The position numbers and the translations under genes are program-made. From Calothrix sp. PCC 7103 (GTDB taxonomy: Bacteria; Cyanobacteriota; Cyanobacteriia; Cyanobacteriales; Nostocaceae): 64,000 nucleotides of DNA. A model generated the notes under the pieces. It saw nothing but the letters and a program-made list of their open reading frames with translations, was not told the DNA's origin and made no database searches. The DNA lies in the NCBI RefSeq assembly GCF_000331305.1, contig NZ_KB217478.1, positions 7,404,317 through 7,468,316 on the forward strand, in the 5' to 3' direction. This document shows, in pieces, positions 63,724 to 64,000 of the stretch (position 1 is its first letter; the number at the start of each line of letters is the position of its first letter).

Positions 63724-63754
63724 TTGTAACTCTTTCTAAACTTTGTAGGATAAT
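63724..63754 (+). promoter_or_regulatory. Possible psbE promoter
   Basis: TTGTAA (63724-63729) and TAGGAT (63746-63751) are 16 bp apart, in the leader about 150 bp before psbE. The sequence is only a moderate match to sigma-70-type elements. The psbE ribosome binding site AGGAGAG (63893-63899) is strong. Confidence 0.3.
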
Positions 63755-63903
63755 AAACAAGTAGGATATGCGCTACATGATGTCGCGCGCTGCTAGTTTA
63801 ACTTCTACTTCGTCTCAAAATAGACGAGGTAATATCCACTGCTAAATGTGAGAAACTTTTAGCAGAGGGTTTTAAATGTTTCAGATTCATGTAGGAGAGC
63901 CAA

Positions 63904-64000
63904 TGTCAGGTACCACTGGAGAGCGTCCGTTTTCGGATATTATAACCAGCGTTCGTTACTGGGTAATTCACAGCATCACCATTCCAGCACTCTTTATTGC
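63904..64000 (+). CDS. psbE: Cytochrome b559 alpha subunit PsbE, N-terminal part
   Basis: The sequence reads [20 protein letters not shown] and continues [13 protein letters not shown] before the window ends. This is the conserved N-terminus of PsbE; the heme-ligating histidine of the [13 protein letters not shown] motif is visible. PsbE forms cytochrome b559 with PsbF in photosystem II. The operon usually continues psbF-psbL-psbJ outside the window. Confidence 0.95.

Overview
The window is chromosomal DNA of a cyanobacterium, most likely a filamentous member of the Nostocales. Evidence seen in the sequence: photosynthetic NDH-1 genes (ndhD, ndhC-ndhK-ndhJ), a rubA-ycf48-psbE cluster, the sulfolipid genes sqdB and sqdX, chloroplast-type ycf35 and ycf46 homologues, a CyaB-type GAF/PAS adenylate cyclase, heptanucleotide tandem repeats, and AT-rich DNA (about 40% GC by eye). 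The usual cyanobacterial palindrome GCGATCGC was not found. GGCGCC is extremely abundant instead (about 100 copies by eye).

Layout. 1-9 kb: start of purC (minus), a small conserved protein, the cyclase, sqdB-sqdX, a ribbon-helix-helix/ycf46 pair and ycf35. 9-17 kb: an acyltransferase, a MerR/GyrI-like regulator with a textbook 19-bp-spacer promoter, an amino acid permease with a lipoprotein-like gene, a Tat-exported serine hydrolase and an aldo/keto reductase. 17-22 kb is the most interesting accessory region. An orphan HicB-like gene, an ImmA/IrrE metallopeptidase and an XRE repressor are transcribed leftward. A Cas4-like nuclease, a long prokaryotic Argonaute with an apparently complete catalytic tetrad and a 56-aa ORF run rightward. 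A perfect operator-like palindrome lies between the two groups. 22-27 kb: thrB, a coiled-coil protein and a 2.5-kb IS4-related element. This element has unusually long (~275 bp) terminal inverted repeats, a 12-bp target duplication and a transposase broken by several frameshifts.

27-38 kb: ndhD, then a convergent eight-gene VirB-like type IV secretion operon (VirB2-, B3-, B4-, B5-, B6-, two B8- and B10-like) with no recognised VirB9, VirB11, VirD4 or relaxase. 38-49 kb: a PhoX-type phosphatase, a 2294-residue secreted beta-helix protein with an N-terminal barrel-like region and five ~1-kb internal repeats, and an unusual membrane/coiled-coil protein. 49-56 kb: a second accessory island with a TnpB-like nuclease lacking the zinc finger and without TnpA, a truncated Rpn-like gene, an AbiEii-type nucleotidyltransferase pair, a CopY/BlaI-like palindrome and a kinase-NACHT-membrane fusion. 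56-64 kb: a hybrid histidine kinase, a secreted protein, an SLH-porin remnant, ndhCKJ, rubA, ycf48 and the start of psbE.

Core photosynthesis genes therefore alternate with two mobile or defence-type segments. No tRNA, rRNA or CRISPR array was recognised. Counts of repeats and identities are by eye.
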